64,000 bases of DNA from Gigaspora rosea. Lineage: Eukaryota; Glomeromycota; Glomeromycetes; Diversisporales; Gigasporaceae. Under the pieces are notes generated by a model. The model saw only the letters and a program-made list of their open reading frames with translations, searched no databases and was not told the DNA's origin. Position 1 is the first letter of the stretch. Each line of letters begins with the position of its first letter. A program made the translations under genes and the position numbers. Where the stretch lies: the NCBI GenBank assembly GCA_003550325.1, contig QKWP01000118.1, positions 445,793 through 509,792 of the forward strand, given 5' to 3'. This document shows, in pieces, positions 23,399 through 34,369 of the stretch.

Positions 23399-24521
23399 AA
23401 GCATGGGGGACATTCGATTCTGATGATTTCTGGGATCTACATTACATGAGTATTTATATTGCATAGACTAGTAAAACTGGAACTTCGCGTATAAGCAAAC
23501 TTATGAAAAAAACTAGTATCGGTGCACTATTCCACTAATTGAATAACTTCGTAGCGAACGTCTCTATAGGAAATCATGTTGCATCATGTTGCATCATGCC
23601 GTAATGAGGAGGTCTGTAATCAATAGAAATATTATATACAGACAATAACAACGCCTAGTAGAAGTTCAGTGATATTCTAACTTGCCAGAATGTACTTTTT
23701 TCTAGATCCTATTTTAAATTTGAAAGTAGTTGAAGTTTAAGACATGTCGAACAAACCGTAGCCAACATGAAAGAAAGAAAATTACTATGTTATATTTATT
23801 CTACGATTCTTATTATCACAAAGTTTCTTTTTTTTTTAGTCCAGGTAATGTTTTGCTTAATTATTTAAGCTACAACAGTTATTTGCAATTTTTTTGTTGT
23901 TTTTTCTTCAATATGTCTGATTTCGTGGGGTTTTTTTTGTTTAGTTTGTCCAATTCACTGACTATTATTATCGTTTTATATTTAGGCCTCTTTGCTAAAA
24001 CCAAGATGTTAAGTAGAAATAGGAATTCGGTTATTGTATTAAAAACTTCTAAAATTAAAGATAAATTTTTTTAGTCAAATTAATATGTCGCTTACTACTA
24101 AGCCAAAACTACAAAACTATATTTAAAATGTTGACTGGCCTGCAAATAAGTTTATATTATTTTATTATTTGTATATTACTTAATAGTATGTATAAGTATT
24201 TCGATAGCCTATTTATAAAAATTTTTATTATTAAAGATCATTTAACAACTAGAAAAACAAGGTTTAGGTGTGTAGGCTTGATTGATTTGCTAGTGATTGT
24301 GATGTGCACACTAAAATAACGTTATTTAGGGTGTTGTCGTGTTAGCTAGTACCCGGATACGAAAGGTTTCTTCAAAATTCTTAGAATTCGAGAATATTCA
24401 CCACGTTCAACGATTGTTTAATCAACAGTGTGTCATGTGCATAGGGAGGTTGCTGCTGATTGGCCGATTCCCACATGATAAACCCAAGCTTTTCCGAAAT
24501 TTGAGAAAGTCCCCCATGCTT
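23399..24521. mobile_element. DNA element with AAGCATGGGGGAC ends, 1.1 kb
   Basis: Both termini read AAGCATGGGGGAC inward (13 bp, perfect). ATTAGAT (7 bp, or 8 if the end is shifted one base) flanks it on both sides, and the neighbouring inner 3' LTR has the empty site. No transposase frame is recognised. The size and 7-8-bp duplication suggest hAT or a related group. Confidence 0.8.
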
Positions 24522-24853
24522 ATTAGATATTGACCGTTACATTTGTAAAATTTCAAAATGTATAAAAGCAGCCGATGTGGACCACAAGTTCAACATCAAG
24601 TCTTCATACTCTTTCAATAATAAAAAAAAATATTAAATACAAAAATTAAACAATTATTAGTATCATCATATACTTCTAATTGTAGCCTCTTTCGTAATTG
24701 CAAATTGCCTTAAATCTTCTTTGTTAAGTTTTATTAAAAAACGCCTTCCAACTTAGATATATCACAGTAACAAAGTGAGGTTACACAAAGTGTTCACTGT
24801 CTAAAATCGCTCTAGTTACCTAATATCTTTGAAGAAGTGGATATAGGATAACA

Positions 24854-25436
24854 AATTGGTGGTGACTGTGAGATACTTTCTCCACCTGTGTGTATTTTGG
24901 AAAAATAAAAATTGAACGTTGACTTCATGGAACGTTTGCCACTAGGAAATTCAATTGATTTTGCTCCGTTTGAGCTGAAATTTTAACTGTATACTCTTTG
25001 GAAGAGTCCACAACGTTTCTACTAAGCTTATCTTAGGACGAAAACGCTACTCTGAACCAGAAAACCTTGTTACAGCATTTTCTCTCTCTAAAGATTTGAA
25101 AAGAAAGAAACGATTGCCACTAAGTAAAGTCGATCAATTTTGATCTGTTTGAGTTGAAATTTGGAACATATACCCTTTGGACAATTCTGCATCATTTCTA
25201 CTAAGCTTCTCATAAGATGAAAATCACGTTGGAATTTGTAAATCGAAGTGACGTCATTTTGCCTCTTTAAAGATCTGCAAAGAAAAGTTTCTCTACGATC
25301 ACGTTACACAAAACGAAATCAATCATTGCGAGATAACCTGTGGATGAAATCTTGTAATTTATACACGTTAGAACCAGAAGAACCTCAGGAACATTTTCTA
25401 TTAAGTGACAATGCATAATATTAACAGATATTAAAA
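24854..25436 (+). other. Leader of inner LTR element with tandem duplication
   Basis: Just after the LTR end, TTGGTGGTGACTGTG could be the primer site. From about 24927 to 25290 two diverged copies of a 180-nt unit follow. Both contain TTGCCACTA, then GAGTTGAAATTT-like words, TTTCTACTAAGCTT and CTCT(T)TAAAGAT. No coding sense was recognised. Confidence 0.6.
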
Positions 25437-26562
25437 ATGTCCTACTGTAAATCACCAAAAGTGATGAAAAATCAATGGAAGTATGAAGAAACATATTATA
25501 TAAATCAAAACACAAATCAAAGACATGACAAGAGAAAAGCGACCCTTTATGAAAACCTAAAAGTAAAAGACCTAGAAAATGAATGTGCAAAATTATATGC
25601 AACACTTACTGATGAACAAGCTTTAGAAGTCCAAGAAATTGTTGATGAAACCTTTGGAAATCTAACTTTTGATACAAACCAAATTTTTGAAGTGTTAAAA
25701 ATCTTTCAGAAAATATTAATTGAAGTCAAAACAGACTGTGAACCAAATTATAAACAGGAAGATATTGTATACTTACCCTCATATATTCAGTTAACTACAG
25801 TCCCAACAAAGAAAAGCTCTTTCTCAAAAACACCAACTGCAAAAGCTTGTCTACCAAAATCAAACTATGAAGCTGTAGATGAAATCCTTGATGCTTACTA
25901 TATTTCAGAAGCCCAAAAGAAATGATGAAATCAACCTTGAAGCTATGATTGATGATTATTTAAATATTTTAGACACTTGGATAGCAGAATCAAAAACTGT
26001 TGAAGCTGATACTAAAAAGGATAATCTTGAAATACCTGAACAGCATTCAAAGGATATAGATGATAGTTTGAATCAACAAATCAAGCCCAAAGAATTCTGT
26101 GATCAAAATGGAAAAACTCTTGATGAAGCTATTGAAAATTGGAATAGAAAGTTAATGAATTTAAGAGAACAATTAAAAATGATCAAGAGAAAATAATGAA
26201 CCCATGCCCAATTGAATCTATAAAACTTCAATCTGTTAATATAGATCATGTCCTTGATAGTAATTACCAAAATGAAATTAGCTTCAAGGAAAAAGAACAT
26301 AAAGCACTTCCATATTACCAAAAGTTTGATGAAGTTGATAAACTAAGTGATAATGAAATATTTGGATGTTATTCTATACAAGATACTGCTAGTAGCTTCT
26401 CTGGAAAATTATTAGAACATTTTCAAGAAATATATAATGACTATACCCAATTTAATCTGCCCAAGACTGGATAAAAAACCAAAAATTTGATCTTGGAGGA
26501 TTCTATGAACAAAATACCAAAAGGTGTTCAGATGCTAAAAACCACAAGTTAGGAAGTTTATA
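25437..26562 (+). pseudogene. Host-like gene carried inside the inner LTR element
   Basis: The frame starts at an ATG (25437) and runs YENLKVKDLENECAKLYATL, EIVDETFGNLTFDTNQIFEV and so on to 25925. It moves to another frame near 25900-25925 (NDEINLEAMIDDYLNILDTW ... to 26196) and again to 26196-26474. A last shift near 26460 gives DWIKNQKFDLGGFYEQNTKR and a stop at 26562. The piece EKEHKALPYYQKFDEVD is a Sel1-type repeat motif, so the gene is related to the Sel1 proteins nearby. The middle is acidic and probably coiled. Three frameshifts make it non-functional as it stands. No retroviral motif is present, which suggests captured cellular sequence. Confidence 0.65.
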
Positions 26563-27155
26563 GCATCATGTGCTATTTCCCATTCTTAGTTTCTAGTACA
26601 TTGATATTCTATATTTTTTTTAACTATACATATTTATTTTATTAATATCCTTATTACATATATTTCTAATTTAAAATATACATACGTAATCTACTCAAAT
26701 CTAACTCTAAACACTTAATTCTATCTACCTGCTGCCTATCTCTAAATTAAAAACATTTCTAACAACATGCGAGACCTGACTTTACCAAGAATTTGAATCT
26801 ATTGCATTTCAAATTTACAAAAAAAAAATTGAAATCCAGTAAGATCGTGAATCTGCCAAAATCTAGAGCCCAAATTCCCAAATATTCCAAAATCGCCAAA
26901 ATTCAATTCCACTACCTACGGTTCTAGCATCCCAACCATCAACCAAAATTTTGACTTCTTTATAGATCCTGGTTTCTAACCGACTTATCGAACCTAATTC
27001 GCCCTTACAAAAGATAAATATATATATTCAGTAAGAAAATATACAAAAAAAATCAAGCAAAAGGATACATCCCGATCTTCGCGCAAAAGATGGAAATTCT
27101 ACTATCATCGTTATGAAAGGAACAAGAATCCCATTCCGCGCAATCACCCTACAGC
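26563..27155. other. Internal non-coding part of inner element
   Basis: AT-rich then A/C-rich sequence with no recognised frame. Confidence 0.4.
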
Positions 27156-27455
27156 TAGGGTGTACAATGGGCCGGGCTGAACCCGATAATTTGCGGGTTG
27201 GGCTGGGTTTGGGCCGGGCCAGGGCCTAAATTTTCAGGTCAATAAATTAATTGGGCTGGGCTCGGGCCAGGCTTGTAAAAATGGGATGAGCTTGGGCCGG
27301 GTTAAACCCGGTAATTTATATAGGTTGAGCCTTGTTCGGGCCAAAACCGGGCCTAGATTTTTAGTTCTACAATGAATTGGGTTGGGCCCATGTTGGGCTC
27401 ATAATTTAACGGGTTGGGTTCGGGCACAGTCAAACCCAGCCCATTGCACACCCTA
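27156..27455. mobile_element. hAT-type MITE with GGGCCGGG repeats, 300 bp
   Basis: Ends TAGGGTGTACAATGGGC and GCCCATTGCACACCCTA are inverted, with a perfect 8-bp duplication CCTACAGC at 27148-27155 and 27456-27463. The interior is GC-rich with many GGGCTGGG / GGGCCGGG words. It sits inside the inner LTR element, making it a third-level insertion. Confidence 0.9.
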
Positions 27456-27459
27456 CCTA

Positions 27460-29085
27460 CAGCCTTTTATCCAAGAACAAGAAAAAAAAATCGATTAGAA
27501 AAAGAAATACAAAAACAAATTTTTTGATCATACTCAACCTACGCCGAAATAAGTTGAGGCAAGATCCCATCAAATCGACAAGTATCATCAACAATCCTTC
27601 TATCTCATGTAATTTTAACAAAATTACCAAGCCGAAATATAGAACCATTCTCAGCAATTATCAATGAAGTATATTTCAGCTGAAATTGCTAATCGATAGA
27701 ACAGCACTTCGAACCACGGCAACAAAATGATGAAAAATGTGCCTCCAAGAACACCAAATCGAACACCAATGATATACAATACATAGTAATCCATTGCTGC
27801 AGCACTACCGTTTCAAGCCCCAAATACCTGCATTCTAGATCCACCAAAATTGATTTGCCCTATAAAAAAAAAATTTTAGTTAATAAATAAATAATAATAT
27901 TAACAAGAAAGAGGCCAAAAAAAAAAAACCGGGAAAACTTATCTCAAAAATCCAAAAGAGTATCCAAGAAATAACCCGATCTTGACAACAAGAAGTTACT
28001 CAAGGACCTCCAACTTAAATAACAATACAAAAAAAAAATTAATAAAATTTTTTTTTATATACTCACGAAAGAAAAACTCTAGTACTTGTCGACAGGAAAG
28101 ACAAGATCCCAGTAACAAGATCCAAGCCAAGGACTCCACTAAACATATTCCAACGCCACTGGTTCCAATTACTCTTGGCACCATTTTGCCCACCTAAGTC
28201 GATGAAGTAAAATGAAACAGGTCCCAACGAAGCACCCAGACCAACAAAATAGAAGCAGAAAAAAAAAATTTTTTTTATTAAAGACTTACCACATTAAGCA
28301 CAAAAACAACTGGTCAAAGCCCTTTCAACAATCAAGAATTTGATATCGACCTCACAATAAAAATTTGTAAAGGACTATGGCCCAGATTTGGACTAGGAAT
28401 TCCTGATTGTTGTATTGAATTAGAAACCAACACATGGATTCGAATTCAGGAAAGCGTCCAACGTCTAGTAAAAAAATTAAACTAAAATACCTTAAGAAGA
28501 AAAGTCCTGACCAAATAATACAATTTCCGACAAAGAAAAGAACACACCCAGGACACCCAGAACATAGGGAGAACCCAACCAGAAACTTACCAAACAACAG
28601 GACTTAAAATCCAGGATGATCACTTCACAAAAGACCCGACAAAAGATCCACTAATGACAAGACCCACGAAACGGAGATAACAAAAAGTGAAAGATCAAAG
28701 ACTCAGCACACAAACGCCTACATAGAAACACAAGACTAACTTCGAACCAACAAAGACCAAGCCCCATAAAACGGCATGACCAACGACCACAAGAAAGCTG
28801 AGACAAACTGACGAAGTGAGACCTAAGCGAAAGAACAAACTACCTGGTTGAAAATTTCAAAGCACAATAAAGTATAAAGGAAACTTACTAAAATGGTACT
28901 TACCTCTACAACGTAAACCCGCACAAACGATGAATTTGAATGTTCAACTGACAATGCGAAAGAAAATGTTGACTCCGAAAAACGACGACACTGTAACGAA
29001 TATTCAACAAAGACTTTGACACCAACTATTATGAAAAAGTCCACAAACTCCAAGAAACGACGACAGTACTAAGTTCGGAGCACTA
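27460..29085. other. A/C-rich strand-asymmetric tract
   Basis: The plus strand is strikingly rich in A and C and poor in T and G over about 1.6 kb, broken by a few A-run/T-run junctions (for example 28030-28055 and 28258-28280). Minus-strand frames here (27457-27657, 27996-28193, 28352-28597, 28823-29053) are rich in F, L and V as expected from composition, and none resembles a known family. CTTACC words could be minus-strand splice donors but do not link convincing exons. Confidence 0.45.
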
Positions 29086-29287
29086 AAAAAAAGAGAGAGT
29101 TAACATAAGTGTTAACTAGAAAAACTTTTCCTTTATTATTACATATGATCTTCCAGTGTAACCTAATGACTATTACCATATTACTATAATCATTATAATC
29201 ATTATTTAGACCGTTTTTCCCTATTTTTATTTTATTTTTTTATTATTTTTTTTTTATTATATTTTTTTAATTTTTTTAGCTTTAAAA

Positions 29288-29691
29288 ATGACAACTTTGG
29301 TAGAATTGGTATTGCGAGAACTAGAAGAAACAGAGCCAGCCTACATTAATGTTGAACTTCACCCTTATAATCAAAGGGATAATACCAAAAAGAAAGTTCA
29401 AAAAACTTATCAGGCACTAATGAATACAGCCAGACTCAGAAATAATGAAGTAAATCGTATCAGAACTCTAGTCTATGCATACTATTTGGGAAAATTGTTG
29501 GAGACTAAGCCTAAAACCCAGCTCAAAGAACAGTTTTAGCCAACCTCCTAACTAGACATTATAAAGTAGGATCTATACGTACCTACAAAATATTCTCACC
29601 ATATGGCATAGGAGCCATTTATAGAACCAAGTTCTTGGTTCTATCCAACATTATGAGGCTGCATTCTGCAGACCTCATCTTTCTATACTAA
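29288..29691 (+). pseudogene. Small ORF of unknown family near inner 3' LTR
   Basis: ATG at 29288 opens MTTLVELVLRELEETEPAYI, continuing NVELHPYNQR ... VQKTYQALMNTARLRNNEV ... LVYAYYLGKLLE. The frame stops at 29539. Shifting by one near 29535-29545 extends it with VLANLLTRHYKVGSIRTYKI and IYRTKFLVLSNIMRLHSADL to 29691. I believe similar short proteins recur in this fungal group, but I cannot name a function. It is not gag, protease or polymerase. It may be an accessory gene of the element or captured host sequence. One frameshift makes this copy doubtful. Confidence 0.55.
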
Positions 29692-29726
29692 AATTCTTAT
29701 GGAATTTGAAAATAAGTCCGAGAGAA

Positions 29727-30433
29727 TATTGATCTATAGAAATTACTATAAAACACAAAACCGATTATAACTCTTAATCTAGTAATCAGAATTAGATAAA
29801 ACCACCACCATTCGAATCAGCTCGCCAAGATGGTTCTAACGAGCTATAGATCACCCTTGTACGACTACTAGATGATAAGATTGAAACCAATTACCAATTA
29901 ATATCAGATCTGCAATCTGATTGGCTAGGCGATTGCTGCGGGCAAATATGCCATATATGCCATATCTGCCAGATGTAGTTTTTAAGGTTTATATTATGAT
30001 ATTACATTTATGACATATATATCATTTATTACATATATTACATTTATACTATTTATACTATATATTTTATTAATAGTAGTTACAGCATATATTACACATA
30101 TATTAGATATTGACCGTTACATTTGTAAAATTTCAAAATGTATAAAAGCAGCCGATGTGGACCTCAAGTTCAACATCGAGTCTTTATACTCTTTCACTAA
30201 TAAATATAATTATTTATTATATAAATTAAACAATTATTAGTATCCTCATATACTTCTAATTGTAGCCTCTTTCGTAATTGCAAATTGCCTTAAATCTTCT
30301 TTGTTAAGTTTTATTAAAAAATGCCTTCTGACTTAGATATATCACAGTAACAAAGTAAGGTTATACAAAGTGTTCACTGTCTAAGATCACTCTAGTTACC
30401 TAATATCTTTGAAGAAGTGGATATAGGATAACA
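29727..30433 (+). repeat. 3' LTR of inner element
   Basis: A clean, uninterrupted 707-bp copy of the LTR whose 5' partner (22277-24853) is broken by a SINE and a DNA element. Contains TATAAAAGCAGCC (about 30140), a good TATA-type promoter core that is also kept in the 5' LTR near 24560. Confidence 0.82.
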
Positions 30434-31228
30434 GATGTTTCACCAAATTTCACTTAGTCTTATCTTGAATTGCTATGTAAAACGTATAGTATGAATTAAT
30501 TAATTAAATTAATATTTTTTCATCTTGTAAAAGACGAATGTAAGGCATTTGATTGTCCTTTTAGATCACTTTGCTACAAAAAAAGGTGTAAGCTTTACGA
30601 AAGATTGTTTCAGGTAGATTGTATAGGAGGTTTATTGGTCTTTTGAATAATTCATCTTTGTTAGCTTTTATAGCTAGCGCAATTCTTAGTAGCGTATTGT
30701 ATTTTATTTATGTAAGCCTAATCATGTATTTAAAGCTCAGTTTTTACCCTTAAAGGTTTCTCTTCAGATTTTGATCAATAAAATAAAGAAAGACAAATAG
30801 CTTTTTATTAAACACATTATTCGAATTCTTACTGTATTGTTGTTTGATCGTGAATACATTTTCACGATAAATTGTTATATTAATAAATTGAACTATTTTC
30901 TATTAATAAATAAATCTCCCCCTCGTAAATACATTTTTACGATTTCTTACCTTTATCCTTAAAAACTGCTTAGCTATATAAAACACTATTAATTTGATTA
31001 CCCTGCACTACGTCTTAGATCAATCACCCGATTAATCTGCATATCGACTGATCTGATCATTAATTCGGTCATCCTTAATCTGTGATTTCCTTTTTTTTGG
31101 ATTATTTAAATAACCCCTTCGATTTCCCACACTTTTACCATTGTCACATTCCAAAGTTCACTTTCATTCACTATCGACTGACTAAACTCAGTTCATATAT
31201 CTGGCGTTCTCCCAAACCGGTAGTAACA
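30434..31228 (+). repeat. 5' LTR of Ty3 element, right part
   Basis: Matches the last 800 bp of the 3' LTR, from TTTCACTTAGTCTTATC to CGGTAGTAACA, and completes the 5' LTR after the inner element. Confidence 0.85.
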
Positions 31229-31229
31229 T

Positions 31230-31247
31230 TTGGTGCCGATTGTGTGG
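31230..31247 (+). promoter_or_regulatory. Primer-binding site of Ty3 element
   Basis: TTGGTGCCGATTGTGTGG follows the LTR end by one base. A TGG start is what a tRNA 3' CCA would pair with. The tRNA was not identified. Confidence 0.6.
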
Positions 31248-31778
31248 AATTATAGCCTGTCAGTTTTTAGGCCTGCATAAATAATTTTGAACAGCACTTA
31301 AGAAATATTGTAGAACATGACCGATATCATTATCTATTTGGAAAGATATCGCAAGCTATCGAGTACTTGACCAAATATTATCGTGCCAATTCTTGCGCCC
31401 TTTGTTATTCTTCCCAAAATCCTCCTCCTGTTTTATTACTATTTGGGCCTGGTTCCTTACTTTTTAACTGGCTACGGGATATTCGCAATATGCAATAAGG
31501 CGTTTTGAAAAACTCAACAATTTTTAAGTTAATCAGATTCTTTACCAATTGATAGCCGTTTTATTTTTACGAAGAACCTGACGATTTTCTGACTCTTGTG
31601 AATGAATTTTTAATGGCCTATTAGGATACAGATCGATTTAATCAAACATTTTAGCTGACAAACACAACACTGAAACTTTCGCAAAAAATTTCCTGAATCA
31701 AAATATTGCCCAAAATAATCACCAAATTAATTCTCCCTTCTTATTAACCCTGATAATGATAATCAACCCTGGCTTGAT

Positions 31779-32790
31779 TTGCCTATACCGATCACCCAAG
31801 ATAATCAAATTGTGAATGAAGATGAGCAGAATAACCCAGTTACGTTCTTGGCACAGCAAATTCAAAATCTTGTTCTTCAGATGCAGAATGCTCCTGCCCT
31901 CCAGATTAATATTCCTGCCATCAACATCCCAGCTCAGAATCGAGAACTTAATCTAGTTCCTTATCCTGATTTTGCTGGTGGAGAGCAAGAACCTATCACA
32001 TGGCTTGAGGCGTCAAGAAAGCTTTTGAGAATAACCAGGTCCAAAACAACCAGAAAATTCCTGTGATTATTTCACACTTAAAAGGCACGGCTGCCACCTG
32101 GTGGGTTATGGCTTGAGCTATCCAACCCACCATTGATAGATGGAACAACCCAGATAATAGAAGGCAGAGTTTTCGCCCTCATTTTATTATACAGTTTAGG
32201 CCTCCTGCTCTTGAAAATAAATGGTTCGCCCAGTTAACCTAACGAAAGCAAGGACTGACTGAGGATGTCGATTCTTATCACATGTCAATCGAGGAATTAT
32301 TATGTCATGTTGAATTAGGTGGTTACTGATTCTGGACACAGCAAAAGCCCAAATGTTTATTAATAGTCTCTGATCTGAGCTTGCCACCTCAGTTTCTTCT
32401 TTTATGCTGAACTCCCTTTCTGCTGCCTATGAACGGGCCAAGGCCTTTGAAAATTCTTTTAGACAAAATTTGCCCTATTACAATCCGTATTTATCTTCCA
32501 TGTATACGTCTCTATATGCCGTGCTCTCCACATTGTCGCACTCTATTGTAACTTTGAATCCACCCCTGACCAGTACCCCTCAAGTTGCTTTGCTAGAATC
32601 AGAAAAATCTAGAATAGAAGAAATATGGAAAAAAGTTAGCGAAGCCCTAGATAATATGAAAAATTTCAAGAAGCTAAAGAATCTCCTCGACGTAACCCTA
32701 GTAACTAGAATAATACTCTCTGTTATACTTGTGCTCAATGTGGACAGATGGGTCACTTTGCTAGGACTTGTCCGAATCTCTTGCCACAGT
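31779..32790 (+). pseudogene. Ty3-type Gag with CCHC knuckle
   Basis: Segments in order: FLAQQIQNLVLQMQ coiled lead, LVPYPDFAGGEQEPITWLEA (31960-32020), a capsid-like part with LKGTAATWWVMA, then DVDSYHMSIEELL and FVNSL/AAYERAKAFE-like pieces, and a zinc knuckle CAQCGQMGHFARTC (CX2CX4HX4C, about 32730-32775). TGA codons at 32114 and 32327, a TAA near 32241 and frame changes break it. Gag packages element RNA in cytoplasmic particles. The knuckle is intact by motif. The reading frame is not. Confidence 0.8.
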
Positions 32791-32843
32791 CTAACTCCTA
32801 TGCTGTGGCTACCAGAAGTATTGCTATTCCTGGGGTTCCTCAA

Positions 32844-33105
32844 ATTCAAATCAAATCAAATATTGGGTCAATTTGAATTTGATCAAATCAAATAGACCCT
32901 AATTTGAATTAGATTTGATTCAAATTTTTGAATTTGAATTTGATTTGAATTTGAATTTTTAATAGTAATTTTTAAATCAAATCAAATATTTGCAAATCAA
33001 ATTAAATTTGGCTATATTTAAATTTGATCAAATCAAATATAGTCAAATTTGAATTTGAATTTGATCAAATATTTGATTCAAATATTTGAAGATCAAATCA
33101 AACTG
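32844..33105. repeat. AAATTTGA low-complexity insertion in gag-pol
   Basis: About 260 bp built almost only from TCAAATTTGAATTTGATC words in both orientations sits between the Gag knuckle region and the protease linker. Flanking coding sense (IPGVPQ before, LQNPLG after) suggests it interrupts a once continuous frame. It looks like a MITE or an expanded simple repeat. No clear ends were found. Confidence 0.6.
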
Positions 33106-33689
33106 CAGAACCCCCTCGGGTCCAATAATGGGAATCGGAATAATCAGCCCACTGCTAGTGATAACGGACCTCCTCCCAGGAACAGGGAAAATGATGCTCA
33201 GACCTTTCTAAATTTTTATGTTGACCAAGAAGATTTGTTGTTCTTACCAAACGAAGATTCTAATTGACCTGCTCACTCAACTCGCAGCAAGAAACGACAC
33301 GTTGAAAAGTTGACCCTCCAAGAGATATTGGAAGAAGAAAAAGAAGCCTCAAAGAAAATCGAAGCTGAAGCTTCTAAAAGAGTTGTTGCAGAACCTAAGA
33401 CACATAAGAGTTTCAAAACTATTGTTGTTCCTGTGGTTTCATAAACTGTCCCAGCTAGGAAGAAGAAAACCATTAAAGAGCCCCCTCAAATTTCTGTCTT
33501 GATTCCTCCTTATTCTATAGTCTCCAATATTCGTGATAAACAAGCAAATATAACTTTTGGGCAGATGCTCTGAGTAGTCCCGTCCCTACGGACTGAATTA
33601 TCTAAAAGTTTACATAAGAAAAAGATTTCTAAACTGCGAGCCTTTGTCAACCTTTAGCCATCTCTAAGTCCACTGCCTTGTATTGTGAT

Positions 33690-33940
33690 ACTACTGTTCA
33701 TGGAAGGATAATACCTCTAATAGTAGACAGTAGCTCCTCTGGGAGTGTGGTTTTCTCCCATTTTTTTAGTGAGCTAGATATTAAAGTGGTGTGACCCTCT
33801 ACCATTAATATGGTTAATGTGTATGGCCAAAGTAAGCATGCTATAGGAGAAATATCAGACTTTCCGTTCTCGGTGGGTGTTGCAGTAGTTCCTATAGACT
33901 TCGTGATTATGATGCTCATTCCTATCAGGCCATAGTTGGA
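33690..33940 (+). pseudogene. Retropepsin-like protease remnant
   Basis: Reads HGRIIPLIVDSSSSGSVVFS then SELDIKVV, stop, and STINMVNVYGQSKHAIGE. In this family the active site is normally DSG or DTG. Here it reads DSS, so the conserved glycine is lost. A TGA at 33792 interrupts it. It lies between Gag and reverse transcriptase, as expected. Confidence 0.65.
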
Positions 33941-34369
33941 AATGACTGGTTATCCAAGGTCAACGCTAATCTTGATTATAATTTATCGGAGATGCCTTTC
34001 CATTGGGGAGATCACAAAATCGTAGTCCCCATTGAGTTTCGTAAGCTTCAGCATACACCCATTCAATATGACCGACCCCCCTAAAGTCACTAAGGTTCAA
34101 TCGAATAATGATGACGACTCTGAAGGTTTGGACTCTGATGTGAAACTGCGTCCAAATATGAGAAGAAAGAATTGGAGGATTGTTTCTTTGAATTTTTGGA
34201 AGATGAAGGAAATATCTTTGATTATTCTACTAATGATGATTTTAATGTCAACACTAGAGATGTCGACCAGGAAGAAGAAATGTACGAGGAAATTTTCTTG
34301 GGCAAACTTGGCCAGCCCCAAGTATTAGATATAAGAATCCTCGAAAGTAATGACTGTGAAAATATGTGA

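Larger units (their letters stand above)
22277..30433 (+). mobile_element. Second LTR retroelement without reverse transcriptase
   Basis: The 5' LTR (22277-24853, swollen by insertions) and the 3' LTR (29727-30433) share sequence from TGTTGACCTATAG / TATTGATCTATAG to GGATATAGGATAACA. It lies inside the 5' LTR of the Ty3 element, so it is younger than that element. The internal region (24854-29726) has no visible gag, reverse transcriptase or integrase. It holds a tandem leader repeat, a frame-broken Sel1-related gene (25437-26562), an A/C-rich tract and a second small frame (29288-29691). This is the form of a large non-autonomous LTR derivative. The 5-bp flanks (CGCAC, GATGT) do not match well. 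Confidence 0.78.

Noticed and set aside
27457..29053. Minus-strand membrane-like frames in the A/C-rich tract
   Set aside because: Their F/L/V-rich content follows from strand composition. No conserved domain or convincing splicing.
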